This document shows, piece after piece, positions 54,921 to 63,648 of a stretch of 64,000 bases of DNA. The stretch is from positions 434,001 through 498,000 of the forward strand of contig NZ_JBLWFH010000002.1 in assembly GCF_050306235.1 (NCBI RefSeq), written 5' to 3'. How positions within the stretch are numbered: the stretch's first letter is position 1; each line of letters begins with the position of its first letter. Below the pieces are notes generated by a model. That model saw only the letters and a program-made list of their open reading frames with translations, had not been told where the DNA came from and ran no database searches. The stretch is from Glaciecola sp947496235. Its GTDB lineage: Bacteria > Pseudomonadota > Gammaproteobacteria > Enterobacterales > Alteromonadaceae. Made by a program: the position numbers and the translations under genes.

Positions 54921-55592
54921 ATGAGTTTGTATCAACGTTTATTAACTGAAACTACAGAGCAAAGAGACTATTTATTGTCATCACCTATTATTAAAAGATG
55001 TTTTACCGGTGACATTAAAGTTGATAATTACGCAGCATTTTTGACCCAAGCTTTTCATCACGTAAAACATACAGTGCCTTTGCTAATGGCTGTAGGTACT
55101 CGATTGCCAGATAGTAAGGAGTGGTTGCGCGAAGCCGTTGCTGAATATATCGAAGAAGAAATTGGGCACCAAGAATGGGTGTTAAATGACATTGCGGCTT
55201 GTGGTTTTGATAAAGAAGTCGCACGCAATTCAACGCCTAATATGGCCACTGAACTAATGGTTGCCTATGCCTATGATTTAGTTAATCGCGTAAACCCTCT
55301 AGGTTTCTTTGGCATGGTGCACGTGTTGGAAGGCACCAGCATAGCAATGGCTGATAACGCCGCTGACATGATTCAAAATGCATGTGGTTTACCTAAAAAA
55401 GCATTTAGCTATTTACGCTCTCATGGTTCGTTAGATATTGAGCACGTTAAATTTTTTGAAACCTTAATGGATAAAATTACAGACCCTGCTGAGCAAGATT
55501 TTATTGTTGAGAGTGCTAAAAAATTCTATGTACTTTACGGCAATATTTTTAGAACCCTTGAAACGTCAGCTCCTGTTAGTCAGGCCGCTTAG
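54921..55592 (+). CDS. Heme-oxygenase-like diiron enzyme (TenA/PqqC-like)
   Basis: The start is the ATG at 54921; TAGGAG at 54907-54912 has eight-base spacing. The 223 residues form a TenA/PqqC-like helical bundle beginning FLTQAFHHVKHTVPLL. The residues that bind two irons in heme-oxygenase-like oxidases are all here: Glu80 and His83 (ExxH), Glu137, and His168-x3-Asp172-x2-His175. UndA (fatty acid decarboxylase) and CADD are known members of this group. Predicted role is oxidation or cleavage of the acyl product made by the neighbouring ligase (inference). Confidence 0.72.
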   Translation: MSLYQRLLTETTEQRDYLLSSPIIKRCFTGDIKVDNYAAFLTQAFHHVKHTVPLLMAVGTRLPDSKEWLREAVAEYIEEEIGHQEWVLNDIAACGFDKEVARNSTPNMATELMVAYAYDLVNRVNPLGFFGMVHVLEGTSIAMADNAADMIQNACGLPKKAFSYLRSHGSLDIEHVKFFETLMDKITDPAEQDFIVESAKKFYVLYGNIFRTLETSAPVSQAA

Positions 55593-55602
55593 GACCAAGA
55601 TT

Positions 55603-56400
55603 ATGAAAACCAAAACATGTTTAGTAACTGGCGCTTCTGGTGGTATAGGTTCTGCCATCGCAAAAGCTTTGGACAAGCAAGGCTACAAGGTTATTTTACA
55701 AGGTCGAAACGAAAGTAAATTGGGTGTTTTAAAGCAACAGCTAGGCCCTGAAACTCGAATCGTCGCAGGTGATTTAACTGATTTAGTTGAAAGAGAAAAA
55801 GTGCTGCAAGAAGTGTTTAAACAAGGGGCAGTGGATTTGTTAGTTAATGCCGCTGGTATTTCTTTATTCTCAGCGTTTGAAACTACTTCGAATCAACAAT
55901 TGCAGCAAATGCTAGAAACCAACTTGTTGGCACCTATGCTATTTACTCAAGGCTTTATTGAGCATGCCAACAAAGTTTCATATGACGATAGCAGCGATAA
56001 GGTGCAAATTATTAATTTGGGTTCTGCATTCGGTTATATCGGCTATCCAGGTTTTAGCAGTTATTGTGCTACAAAATTTGGTCTACGAGGATTTACCGAA
56101 TCCCTTGCCAGAGAATATTCAGGATCACGATTTACCTTTGGTTATTTTGCGCCTCGAGCCACTCGTACCGACATAAATTCAAAGCAAGTAGATGAGATGA
56201 ATAAGGCACTTGGTAACTCTGTAGATTCTGTGGAATACGTTGCTGAGCAATTTATTGACTTTTTACGCACCAAAAAACGCGAAGCTGTTGTCGGTTGGCC
56301 TGAAAAACTCTTTGTGAAAGTAAACACCTGGTTACCGAAAATCGTCGACAACGCTATAGGGGCTAAATTAGCCACTATCAAACAATACATGCACCCTTAA
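55603..56400 (+). CDS. SDR-family oxidoreductase
   Basis: The start is the ATG at 55603 with TAGGA at 55590-55594; the open frame before it belongs to the previous gene. The 265 residues have VTGASGGIGSAIAKAL at the N-terminus, NAAG at about 85, a catalytic YCATKFGLRG near 150 and a C-terminal segment PEKLFVKVNTWLPKIV. It resembles fatty-acid-type SDRs such as ketoreductases. It lies 10 bp after the diiron-type gene in the same operon. Confidence 0.82.
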   Translation: MKTKTCLVTGASGGIGSAIAKALDKQGYKVILQGRNESKLGVLKQQLGPETRIVAGDLTDLVEREKVLQEVFKQGAVDLLVNAAGISLFSAFETTSNQQLQQMLETNLLAPMLFTQGFIEHANKVSYDDSSDKVQIINLGSAFGYIGYPGFSSYCATKFGLRGFTESLAREYSGSRFTFGYFAPRATRTDINSKQVDEMNKALGNSVDSVEYVAEQFIDFLRTKKREAVVGWPEKLFVKVNTWLPKIVDNAIGAKLATIKQYMHP

Positions 56401-56439
56401 ACCTCCAAATCGTTTAAGGTTTTGAAAGAGGAAAGACTT

Positions 56440-57120
56440 ATGAAAATTGTAAAATTATTGAGTTTGTTTATTGTATCAATTGGGTTATCGTTGTCAGCGA
56501 TAGCTACCGAGGGTGGTTCATTGCAAGTGTCGTTTGACGATGAATTATTGACCATTCAGCATCAATGGGCAAAGGTGAATTACACCTTACAAGATGATGC
56601 ACAAGAACAAGCATTTGAAAAACTATTAGCCCAAGCTTCAAGTTTTGTAGCGAATTATCCAAACAAATCTGAACCCCTTATTTGGCAAGGGATTATTCAA
56701 TCTAGTTATGCTGGGGCCAAAGGAGGACTTGGCGCGCTTTCATTAGCGAAGGCCGCAAGAGATTCTCTAGAAAAAGCCCTTAAATTAGATGAAAAGGCGT
56801 TAGATGGTTCTGCTTATACAAGTTTAGGTACACTTTATCACAAGGTTCCAGGATGGCCATTGGGCTTTGGTGATGATGATGAAGCTAAAGAAATGCTAGA
56901 AAAAGCTATTGCATTAAATCCTGATGGTATTGACCCTAATTATTTTTACGGTGAATATTTGTTTGACGAAAAGCAATATGATAAAGCTCTTAAGCATCTC
57001 ACCAATGCGCTAGCTGCGCCAGACAGAGCCACTCGTCCTTTAGCAGACAAATACCGCCGTGAAGAGATTCAACAACTTTTGGTAAAAGTGAATCAGAAGC
57101 TGAATAAAAGTAAAAGTTAA
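56440..57120 (+). CDS. Exported TPR protein
   Basis: The ATG at 56440 (AGAGGA at 56427-56432) gives a clear signal peptide (MKIVKLLSLFIVSIGLSLSA) and 226 residues. The body has TPR-like helices and the segment LYHKVPGWPLGFGDDDEAKE, found in periplasmic TPR proteins similar to TatT. It is the last gene of the hemolysin-family operon and has its own terminator. It may bind or hand over a product in the periplasm (inference). Confidence 0.65.
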   Translation: MKIVKLLSLFIVSIGLSLSAIATEGGSLQVSFDDELLTIQHQWAKVNYTLQDDAQEQAFEKLLAQASSFVANYPNKSEPLIWQGIIQSSYAGAKGGLGALSLAKAARDSLEKALKLDEKALDGSAYTSLGTLYHKVPGWPLGFGDDDEAKEMLEKAIALNPDGIDPNYFYGEYLFDEKQYDKALKHLTNALAAPDRATRPLADKYRREEIQQLLVKVNQKLNKSKS

Positions 57121-57131
57121 TTCCTTCCTAA

Positions 57132-57161
57132 CCAAGCATTATCCCATCAGATAATGCTTGG
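57132..57161 (+). terminator. Operon terminator
   Basis: A 12-bp perfect stem (CCAAGCATTATC and complement) with the 6-base loop CCATCA is followed by CGTTTTATCTTTT. It closes the five-gene operon. Confidence 0.9.
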
Positions 57162-57280
57162 CGTTTTATCTTTTATTGATTATTAAACATCGCAATTCTC
57201 ATTGAAAATTTGATCTTTACCCTTATATGCCTACTATTAGTCAAGGTTAAACAGTAAAACCGCGCCATCGGAAGATCAAT

Positions 57281-58084
57281 ATGCCTCAGCCGCTCAGTAG
57301 TGAAGAATTTTGGAAAGCTTTAAAAAGCGAAGCAAAGGAAGTTGCAGACAAAGAACCCCTTTTAGCCAGTTATTTACATGCTTGTGTGTTGAGCCACCAC
57401 AATTTCGAGACCTCGCTGAGTTTTATTTTATCTAACAAAATAAGTGACGATGTAATGCCAGCCATGGCGGTAAGTGAGATGTTTGATGAAGCTTACTTGC
57501 TCAATCCTGAAATGGTAGAAGCTGCTATTATCGACGCGCAGGCTTCTGTGGTGCGTGACCCTGCGGTATCTACCTATCTTCCAGTGATCTCACATTTTAA
57601 AGGCTATCAAGCGCTTCAAGTACACAGATTAGCCTATTATCTGTGGCAAAAGGGACGTAAAGAACTTGCGTTATTTCTACAAAGTAGAAGCTCAGAGGTT
57701 TTTGCCGTAGATATTCATCCTGCAGCCAAAATTGGCAAAGGGGTAATGCTTGATCACGCTACAGGTATCGTTATCGGGGAAACGGCAGTGGTAGAAGACA
57801 ATGTGTCGATTCTGCAAAATGTAACACTTGGTGGTACAGGTAACGAACAAGGGGATAGACACCCGAAAGTACGTCAAGGCGTAATGATAGGTTCAGGCGC
57901 TAAACTACTGGGTAATATTGAGATTGGAAGAGGCTCAAAAGTTGGCGCGGGTAGTGTAGTACTAAACAATGTGCCTGCGTGCGTAACCGTGGTAGGTGTA
58001 CCGGCGAAAATCGTTGGCAAACCCCATTGCACTATGCCATGTGAATCCATGCAACAAAATGTGTTACAGGATAGTGGAGATTAA
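57281..58084 (+). CDS. cysE: Serine O-acetyltransferase
   Basis: CysE makes O-acetylserine from acetyl-CoA and serine, the entry to cysteine synthesis. The 267 residues comprise a helical N-terminal domain (SYLHACVLSHHNFETSLSFI) and a left-handed beta-helix of hexapeptide repeats (DIHPAAKIGKGVMLDHATGI; GDRHPKVRQGVMIGSGAKLL; NVPACVTVVGVPAKIVG). It ends with a Cys-containing tail. The 3' end is three bases from convergent rutF. Confidence 0.95.
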   Translation: MPQPLSSEEFWKALKSEAKEVADKEPLLASYLHACVLSHHNFETSLSFILSNKISDDVMPAMAVSEMFDEAYLLNPEMVEAAIIDAQASVVRDPAVSTYLPVISHFKGYQALQVHRLAYYLWQKGRKELALFLQSRSSEVFAVDIHPAAKIGKGVMLDHATGIVIGETAVVEDNVSILQNVTLGGTGNEQGDRHPKVRQGVMIGSGAKLLGNIEIGRGSKVGAGSVVLNNVPACVTVVGVPAKIVGKPHCTMPCESMQQNVLQDSGD

Positions 58085-58087
58085 AGC

Positions 58088-58606
58088 TTAATCTAACTCT
58101 CGATAGCTGCGCTGAAAGTAGAGCAGGGCGCCGGCACTGGGATTTTGTTTTATTGCCTGTACTTGGCAGAAAATTACGTCATGGGTAGCAACACTTTTAA
58201 TCTCGGTTATGATGCAATCGAACGTCACCGCAGCATCGGCTAATACAGGTGAACCTGTTTCAAGGGTTTCCCAACTTCCTAAAGCAAACCTGTCTGGCAT
58301 CGGAGCTTTGCCACCAAATACGTTTGATAGCGCTTGTTGGCCCTTGGTTAAGGTGTTAATTGCAAGGTGTGTAGACTGGCTAAATACCTGATGCACAGAA
58401 GCACTTCGATTTAAACACACTAACAAGGTGGCAGGATTGTCACTAACGCTACAAACGGCTGTGGCAGTAAAACCAGCAGGTGTTCCTTCCCATTGAGTCG
58501 TGACTATGTTTACCGCACCAGCTAGTCCGGCCATGCCATCTCGAAAGGCTTCTGGTGATATGCTCTTAGGCGTTTCATTTACATCAGTTAATAGGGTTTT
58601 TGGCAT
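58088..58606 (-). CDS. rutF: Flavin reductase RutF
   Basis: RutF supplies reduced FMN to the RutA monooxygenase in uracil catabolism. The 172 residues contain FRDGMAGLAGAVNIVTTQW and GFTATAVCSVSDNPATLLVC, the FMN-binding flavin-reductase pattern. It is the last gene of the rut operon. Confidence 0.9.
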   Translation of the reverse strand: MPKTLLTDVNETPKSISPEAFRDGMAGLAGAVNIVTTQWEGTPAGFTATAVCSVSDNPATLLVCLNRSASVHQVFSQSTHLAINTLTKGQQALSNVFGGKAPMPDRFALGSWETLETGSPVLADAAVTFDCIITEIKSVATHDVIFCQVQAIKQNPSAGALLYFQRSYRELD

Positions 58607-58640
58607 AATAAATCTCTGTATTACTTATAATATCTGGCAG

Positions 58641-59231
58641 TTATAAAATCTGGCAGGCTTCATCAAAACTAAGTCGTGGTAATCGTTTATGCACCTTTTC
58701 ATTATCTCCATATCCCAAATTTATCAAGAAGTTAACTTTCCAAGTACTGTCGGAAAAAAAGGTTTTATTTAATAACTCGGCGTCAAATCCTGACATGGCG
58801 CCTGAATCAAGACCTAGCGCTCTTGCAGCGCAAATAAAGTAGGCACCTTGTAATGAACTATTGCGCATTGCGGTTTCATGAGCCGCCTCTGGACTTGAAG
58901 TGAACCAGCTTTTTGCGTCTGCATAAGGAAATAAGGTCGGTAATTGTTCATAAAACTCGCTATCGTATGCCACTATCACAGTGCAAGGTGCAGATATTGT
59001 CTGTTCAAGATTACCACTGGACAAACAGGGCTTGAGTTTTTCGATGGATTCTTCGGATAGTAGAAAAACAAAACGGGCAGGGCAGCAGTTAGCAGACGTC
59101 GGCCCGAGTTTGGTTAAGTCATAAAGTTGTGTCAGTATTTGTTGAGGAATGGCTCTATCAAGCCAGCTGGTATGAGTATGCGCTTCAGTGAATAATTGTG
59201 CTAATGCTGCGTCATTTAGTGGTTCTGTCAT
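58641..59231 (-). CDS. rutE: Malonic semialdehyde reductase RutE
   Basis: This nitroreductase-fold protein of 196 residues detoxifies malonic semialdehyde to 3-hydroxypropionate in the Rut pathway. LYDLTKLGPTSANCCPARFV, QGAYFICAARALGLDSGAMS and FLINLGYGD are family segments. It lies between rutD and rutF. Confidence 0.92.
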   Translation of the reverse strand: MTEPLNDAALAQLFTEAHTHTSWLDRAIPQQILTQLYDLTKLGPTSANCCPARFVFLLSEESIEKLKPCLSSGNLEQTISAPCTVIVAYDSEFYEQLPTLFPYADAKSWFTSSPEAAHETAMRNSSLQGAYFICAARALGLDSGAMSGFDAELLNKTFFSDSTWKVNFLINLGYGDNEKVHKRLPRLSFDEACQIL

Positions 59232-59255
59232 TTCTAAATTTCTCTTAGTTTAACT

Positions 59256-60044
59256 TTATTGGTTTGCTACATGCGAAACCAGATAAGATTCGATAATAGG
59301 GTTAAATAATCCGGGTACAGTCACCGATGATGCATGGCCACCATATTCCATTACAATCATTTTGGCGTTTGGTAATTTATTGGCCAAAATTTGTGAACGC
59401 TGCCAAGGGACCAACAGGTCGTCTTTATTGGCTAAGACCAAACAGTCTATATTGATTTTTTCTAACTGATTTTCAACATCAAATATACTTAGTGCGTGAA
59501 TTCTTGCCAACAAATTATCAGTGTCAGGAAACTTTGTTAGCATATGCTTTTCTTCTTCTTGGAGCATCTCAATATTTTCTGATATCCAATCAGGTGGGTA
59601 TAGCAATAGGGCTTGCATCTGCAAGAATACTGATGGAGAACAATTTGCCAAAATAGCTTTTCTAATATCGAAACAACGCAGAGTATGAGGATTTGGACTA
59701 CTCCACGCGTTGACCAGTGCTAAACTTTTTATCATTTCGGGACGCAAAAGGGCAGCTTCTAATCCTACTAACCCCCCAACCGCATGTCCTACAAAATGAC
59801 AGTTATCTACCTCAAGCTTGTCAACAAGACCAATAAATTCATTGGCCATATGTTTTATGCTGTAGTCGGAGGGTAGCTTAGCTGGACTTCTGCCCGTACC
59901 TAAATGATCATAAAGCAATATTCTAAAACGGCTTTTAAATGAATCTAATTGGGGTTTCCAAAAGTTTGCAGACCCACCAAGGCCAGAACTAAAAGCTAAT
60001 ACTGGCGCCTTAGGATCATTTACGCCATGCCATTCAAAATACAT
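59256..60044 (-). CDS. rutD: Alpha/beta hydrolase RutD
   Basis: This 262-residue hydrolase is probably the aminoacrylate/carbamate-processing enzyme of the Rut pathway. It has LAFSSGLGGSANFWKPQLDS near the N-terminus, LLYDHLGTGRSPA, the nucleophile region HFVGHAVGGLVGLEAA (GHAVGG, with Ala where Ser often stands) and a C-terminal GGHASSV. The missing Ser agrees with the unusual chemistry of RutD. Confidence 0.88.
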   Translation of the reverse strand: MYFEWHGVNDPKAPVLAFSSGLGGSANFWKPQLDSFKSRFRILLYDHLGTGRSPAKLPSDYSIKHMANEFIGLVDKLEVDNCHFVGHAVGGLVGLEAALLRPEMIKSLALVNAWSSPNPHTLRCFDIRKAILANCSPSVFLQMQALLLYPPDWISENIEMLQEEEKHMLTKFPDTDNLLARIHALSIFDVENQLEKINIDCLVLANKDDLLVPWQRSQILANKLPNAKMIVMEYGGHASSVTVPGLFNPIIESYLVSHVANQ

Positions 60045-60067
60045 TTAGCCAACCTATAAAATATCCT

Positions 60068-60451
60068 CTATCCAATGTGAGCAATACTTGCAATTTCGAT
60101 AAGCGCGTCGGGCTTAACTAAACCAGATTGAATACAATAGCGAGCGGGTTTTTCTCCGGGGAAATACTCCGCGTAGACTTTGTTTACTGCGGCATAATTT
60201 GCCCAATCAGTAATGAAAATAGAGTTAAAGGTAACATCGTCCATTGTACCGCCAGCGGTTTCAATCACGCTTTTAATAGTTTCTAACACATGACGTGTTT
60301 GGGCTTCGGCGTCCCCGACATGGACAACGTTGTTGTCTTTATCAAACGGTAAAGTGCCCGAAACATACAAAATATTATCAGCCATAGAGCCAGGTACATA
60401 AGGGGCAATAGGTTTACTTGTACCTTCTGGAATGATGGATTTTTTGCTCAT
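60068..60451 (-). CDS. rutC: RidA-family aminoacrylate deaminase RutC
   Basis: The 127-residue RidA/YjgF protein removes ammonia from aminoacrylate. IAPYVPGSMADNILYVSGTL and KPARYCIQSGLVKPDALIEI are the family's conserved ends; the Arg in PARY binds the substrate carboxylate. It is mid-operon. Confidence 0.92.
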   Translation of the reverse strand: MSKKSIIPEGTSKPIAPYVPGSMADNILYVSGTLPFDKDNNVVHVGDAEAQTRHVLETIKSVIETAGGTMDDVTFNSIFITDWANYAAVNKVYAEYFPGEKPARYCIQSGLVKPDALIEIASIAHIG

Positions 60452-60478
60452 ATCCGTTGTCCTTATTTGTAATTGATA

Positions 60479-61222
60479 TTAATGCGAATTAGTTAGAGTG
60501 CGACAAAAATCTTCAACATTGGCGACCCAGCCAAAAAAGGTTTCGATGTTAAAAAGTGAAGCTAGATGAATCTCCGGAGGACCCGCTTGATAGGTAGCAT
60601 CTGATAAAATCACACAGAAATACTCTAAAAAGAAGCCATCTCTTATGGTTGATTCCACGCAAACATTAGTGGCGATACCGGTAAACACCAAATTGCGAAT
60701 TCCTCGACTGCGTAACATGCTGTCGAGGTTGGTGTTATAAAAACCACTGTAGCGAGTCTTTGGGATCACCATATCATTGGGTTGCGGCGTTAATTGATCC
60801 ACAAGTTGATAATCCCAGGTACCCTTGGCCAATAAACTTCCTTCTAGTTCAGGTTGTTTGCGCATGGTTTTCAATGCGTTTGATTTATACCAGTTGGGCG
60901 ATCCAGGCCCGCCGGCTTCTTGATATTGCGGATCCCATCCATTCTGAAAAAATACCACGGGTATGTTTACTTCTCGGGCCTTTTGAATAGCCTTTAAGGT
61001 ACTTTCAATTACGGGCCCAGTAGTGGATACATCAAAGCCTGCTTTATCAAGATACCCATTTTTACTGGCATAGGCATTTTGTAAATCGACCACGATTAAT
61101 GCAGTTTCAGACGCAGTGAATAACAGGGGCTCTGGTTTAGCGGGAAGTACCAATGCCTCAGCATTTGATTTATTTTCATCCGCAAAATAACCCGCAACAT
61201 CTAACGGCTTGCCTACAGACAT
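60479..61222 (-). CDS. rutB: Ureidoacrylate amidohydrolase RutB
   Basis: This 247-residue cysteine hydrolase splits ureidoacrylate. The triad is Asp in LIVVDLQNAY, Lys in PKTRYSGFYNT and Cys in TGIATNVCVESTIRDG. Its ATG shares one base with the rutA stop (TAATG), so it is translationally coupled. Confidence 0.94.
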   Translation of the reverse strand: MSVGKPLDVAGYFADENKSNAEALVLPAKPEPLLFTASETALIVVDLQNAYASKNGYLDKAGFDVSTTGPVIESTLKAIQKAREVNIPVVFFQNGWDPQYQEAGGPGSPNWYKSNALKTMRKQPELEGSLLAKGTWDYQLVDQLTPQPNDMVIPKTRYSGFYNTNLDSMLRSRGIRNLVFTGIATNVCVESTIRDGFFLEYFCVILSDATYQAGPPEIHLASLFNIETFFGWVANVEDFCRTLTNSH

Positions 61223-62310
61223 TAAGCCGCTCCCGAAGAACTATACAGATGTTGTCTTGATTTCATCAACGGCTGAATTTTATTGCCAAAATCATCCATG
61301 CCCTGAATAAAATCATCAAAAGTAAGTAGCACGCCTTCACAACCAGGCACAGTGGCAATTTCATCCATCATAGCTGCCACACTTTCATAAGAACCCACAA
61401 GGGTGCCCATATTCAGGTTAACCGCAGACGTTGGATTGGTCATATCACGCACATTGGTATCTTTCCCCGACTTTTTATCTACTGCGCCTTGTTCAGCCAT
61501 CCAATCTAATGCCGCTTGATCTTTACCATCTTTGTAGCTTTGCCATTTCGCCATAGCTTTTTCGTCGGTTTCGTCGGCGATTATCATAATAAGCACTGTA
61601 GAACCTACTTTGCGTCCCGCTTTATCAGCAGCCTCGATAAGTCTTTCTGCCGTAGGCGCAAAAGCTGTTGGAGTGTTTAATCCCTTGCCGAAACAAAAAT
61701 TATAATCCGCGTGTTTAGCGGTAAATGCCATGCCCGCAGCACTTTGGCCTGCACAGATAATGGGGATTTTACGTGACGGCTTAGGCAACATTCGGCAGTC
61801 ATCCATTTGGAAATGATCACCCTTAAAGTCGCTTTGACCGGTTTCCCATAGCTCGGTGACTACTTGGATATACTCGTCCAGATACTCATATCGATTACCG
61901 AAAAATTCGTCTCCAGGCCACATACCCATTTGAGAATATTCAGGACGCTGCCATCCAGTAATAAGATTTACTCCAAAGCGCCCATGGGAAATGGAATCTA
62001 TGGTAGTCGCCATTCGCGCCATAATTGCCGGTGGCATAACTAGGGTAGCGGCAGTTGCATAAAGTTGGATTTTTGAAGTAACCGCGGCAAGTCCTGCCAT
62101 TAAGGTAAATGACTCTAAATTGTAATCCCAAAACTCGGTTTCACCGCCAAAACCACGTAACTTGATCATAGAAAGCGCAAAATCTAAGCCGTATTCTTCT
62201 GCTTTGATGACTATTTCTTTGTTCAGGTCGAAAGTGGGTTTGTATTGAGGTGAAGTTTTGGAAATTAGCCAACCATTGTTACCGATGGGAATAAATACAC
62301 CTATATCCAT
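61222..62310 (-). CDS. rutA: Pyrimidine monooxygenase RutA
   Basis: RutA is a luciferase-fold flavin enzyme that opens the uracil ring with O2 and FMNH2. The 362 residues begin MDIGVFIPIGNNGWLISK and contain GRFGVNLITGWQRPEYSQMG and the later PIICAGQSAAGMAFTAKHAD, typical of RutA. It leads the operon; a RutR-type operator lies 159 bp upstream. rutG and rutR are not in this window. Confidence 0.95.
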   Translation of the reverse strand: MDIGVFIPIGNNGWLISKTSPQYKPTFDLNKEIVIKAEEYGLDFALSMIKLRGFGGETEFWDYNLESFTLMAGLAAVTSKIQLYATAATLVMPPAIMARMATTIDSISHGRFGVNLITGWQRPEYSQMGMWPGDEFFGNRYEYLDEYIQVVTELWETGQSDFKGDHFQMDDCRMLPKPSRKIPIICAGQSAAGMAFTAKHADYNFCFGKGLNTPTAFAPTAERLIEAADKAGRKVGSTVLIMIIADETDEKAMAKWQSYKDGKDQAALDWMAEQGAVDKKSGKDTNVRDMTNPTSAVNLNMGTLVGSYESVAAMMDEIATVPGCEGVLLTFDDFIQGMDDFGNKIQPLMKSRQHLYSSSGAA

Positions 62311-62613
62311 ATACTTCCTCGCTTATTTTGAATGTAATCTAGTCAGGAATTTTTTTGCATTACTTTGTTTACTAAGTGATGCGAGTAAAAATTAATCACG
62401 CACAAAACAAGCCAAAATTTAAATTCAATATAAATCAATAGCTTAATTTAAAAACCAAATAAAAAGCAGACCAACTGGTCCAATTTGGTTCAATTAAAAT
62501 CAAGATTTTGTTCCTAACTGGTGCAAATAGAAGCAATGTTTTTAACTTTTTGAAAGTTTAGATACTCTGCGTAGGTCAACTTGTTAAGTTATTTACTTTT
62601 TTGAGGACAGGCG
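62311..62613. other. Divergent rutA/phzF-like promoter region
   Basis: The 303 AT-rich bases hold the RutR-like operator and the promoters of both operons. No gene is seen. Confidence 0.6.
62469..62480. promoter_or_regulatory. Putative RutR operator
   Basis: GACCAACTGGTC is a perfect match to the inner part of the RutR site TTGACCAnnTGGTCAA. It lies in the divergent region between rutA and the phzF-like gene, where uracil-responsive RutR would act. Confidence 0.65.
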
Positions 62614-63450
62614 ATGAACGTACAACGTGTAGCAGCATTTAGTAATGGAGCGGAAGGAGGTAACCCCGCCGGTGTGGTTTTAGGTAAAGAAGCGCTTGAT
62701 GAAGCGAGTATGCGCAAGATTGCTGCCGAGGTAGGATATTCCGAGACTGCATTTGCATATCCGATAAACGAAGATAAATCTGCGTGGCGGGTAAGGTATT
62801 TCTCGCCTGAATCTGAAGTGCCTTTTTGTGGTCATGCTACTATTGCATTGGGCGCGGCGCTCGGTGAAGAAGCTGGTCCTGGTGAATATCAGCTGACCAT
62901 CAACGATGCACAAATTTCGGTTACTACTGAAAAAACGTCAAGTGGAATTACTGCCACGCTAACCTCTCCCCCGACTAACAGTCGAAATGTCACTGAACAA
63001 GAATTGACTGAAGTTTTAGCATTATTCTCTCTTACAACGACTGATTTATCAGAAACATTATCCCCTGCTTTTATTCACGGTGGATCTAACCATATTGTGC
63101 TTGCACTTAACGACAGAAGTACACTAGCCAATATAGATTATTCGTTGCAAGCGGGTAAGTTGTTAATGGATAAGTTAGGACTTGTAACTGTGATGTTGGT
63201 CTACATAGAAAATCCCCAAGAATTTATAGTGCGTAATGCGTTTGCCTCGGGTGGCGTATTGGAAGATCCCGCAACTGGCGCAGCAGCGGCAGCTTTTGCT
63301 GGCTACCTGCGAGACATAGATTGGCCTCATGGTGGCAAGTTTACTATTCGCCAAGGAGAAGATATGGGTGCTCCGTCTATCATCCATGTAAGTTTATCCG
63401 ATGAGAAAGGTAGTCCGGTGTCGGTTTCAGGTACGGCACGTAATTTGTAA
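62614..63450 (+). CDS. PhzF-family isomerase
   Basis: The 278-residue protein is a PhzF-fold enzyme (diaminopimelate-epimerase-like). NPAGVVLGKEALDEASMRKI is the N-terminal signature, VGYSETAFAYP holds the catalytic Glu, VPFCGHATIALGAAL follows, and EDPATGAAAAAFAGYL is near the C-terminus. The substrate is unknown. It shares the RutR-like region with rutA and may belong to the uracil-responsive set. Confidence 0.88.
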   Translation: MNVQRVAAFSNGAEGGNPAGVVLGKEALDEASMRKIAAEVGYSETAFAYPINEDKSAWRVRYFSPESEVPFCGHATIALGAALGEEAGPGEYQLTINDAQISVTTEKTSSGITATLTSPPTNSRNVTEQELTEVLALFSLTTTDLSETLSPAFIHGGSNHIVLALNDRSTLANIDYSLQAGKLLMDKLGLVTVMLVYIENPQEFIVRNAFASGGVLEDPATGAAAAAFAGYLRDIDWPHGGKFTIRQGEDMGAPSIIHVSLSDEKGSPVSVSGTARNL

Positions 63451-63474
63451 TTTGCTAATGTCTTGTTGGGAGTT

Positions 63475-63568
63475 CCCGTGTCGAGCACGGGATGACGGCT
63501 ATTTCGCACGGGATGACGATTGATTCGCACGGGATGACGGCTGTTTCACACGGGGAGACGAAATATCA
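63475..63568. repeat. Four tandem 21-bp GCACGGGATGACG units
   Basis: Copies start at 63485, 63506, 63527 and 63548, exactly 21 bp apart, the last degenerate. A CCCGTG/CACGGG hairpin (63475-63491) opens the block. It lies after the phzF-like gene. The units are too short and lack spacers for a CRISPR; they look like a REP-type intergenic repeat. Confidence 0.8.
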
Positions 63569-63579
63569 TACCAAACGTC

Positions 63580-63644
63580 ATAGCGGCGAATGCCGCTATC
63601 CCCTGCTAAGCAACGGATTACGAATAGTTCTCTAGGGATAGCGG
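63580..63644. repeat. GC-rich hairpin and inverted repeat
   Basis: ATAGCGGC (63580-63587) pairs with GCCGCTAT (63592-63599) around GAAT. CCGCTATCCC (63593-63602) also pairs with GGGATAGCGG (63635-63644). It may terminate the convergent genes or be a second repeat element. Confidence 0.7.
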
Positions 63645-63648
63645 AAAA

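Noticed and set aside
63485..63568. CRISPR array
   Set aside because: Units of 21 bp are directly abutting without unique spacers, only four copies, no cas genes.
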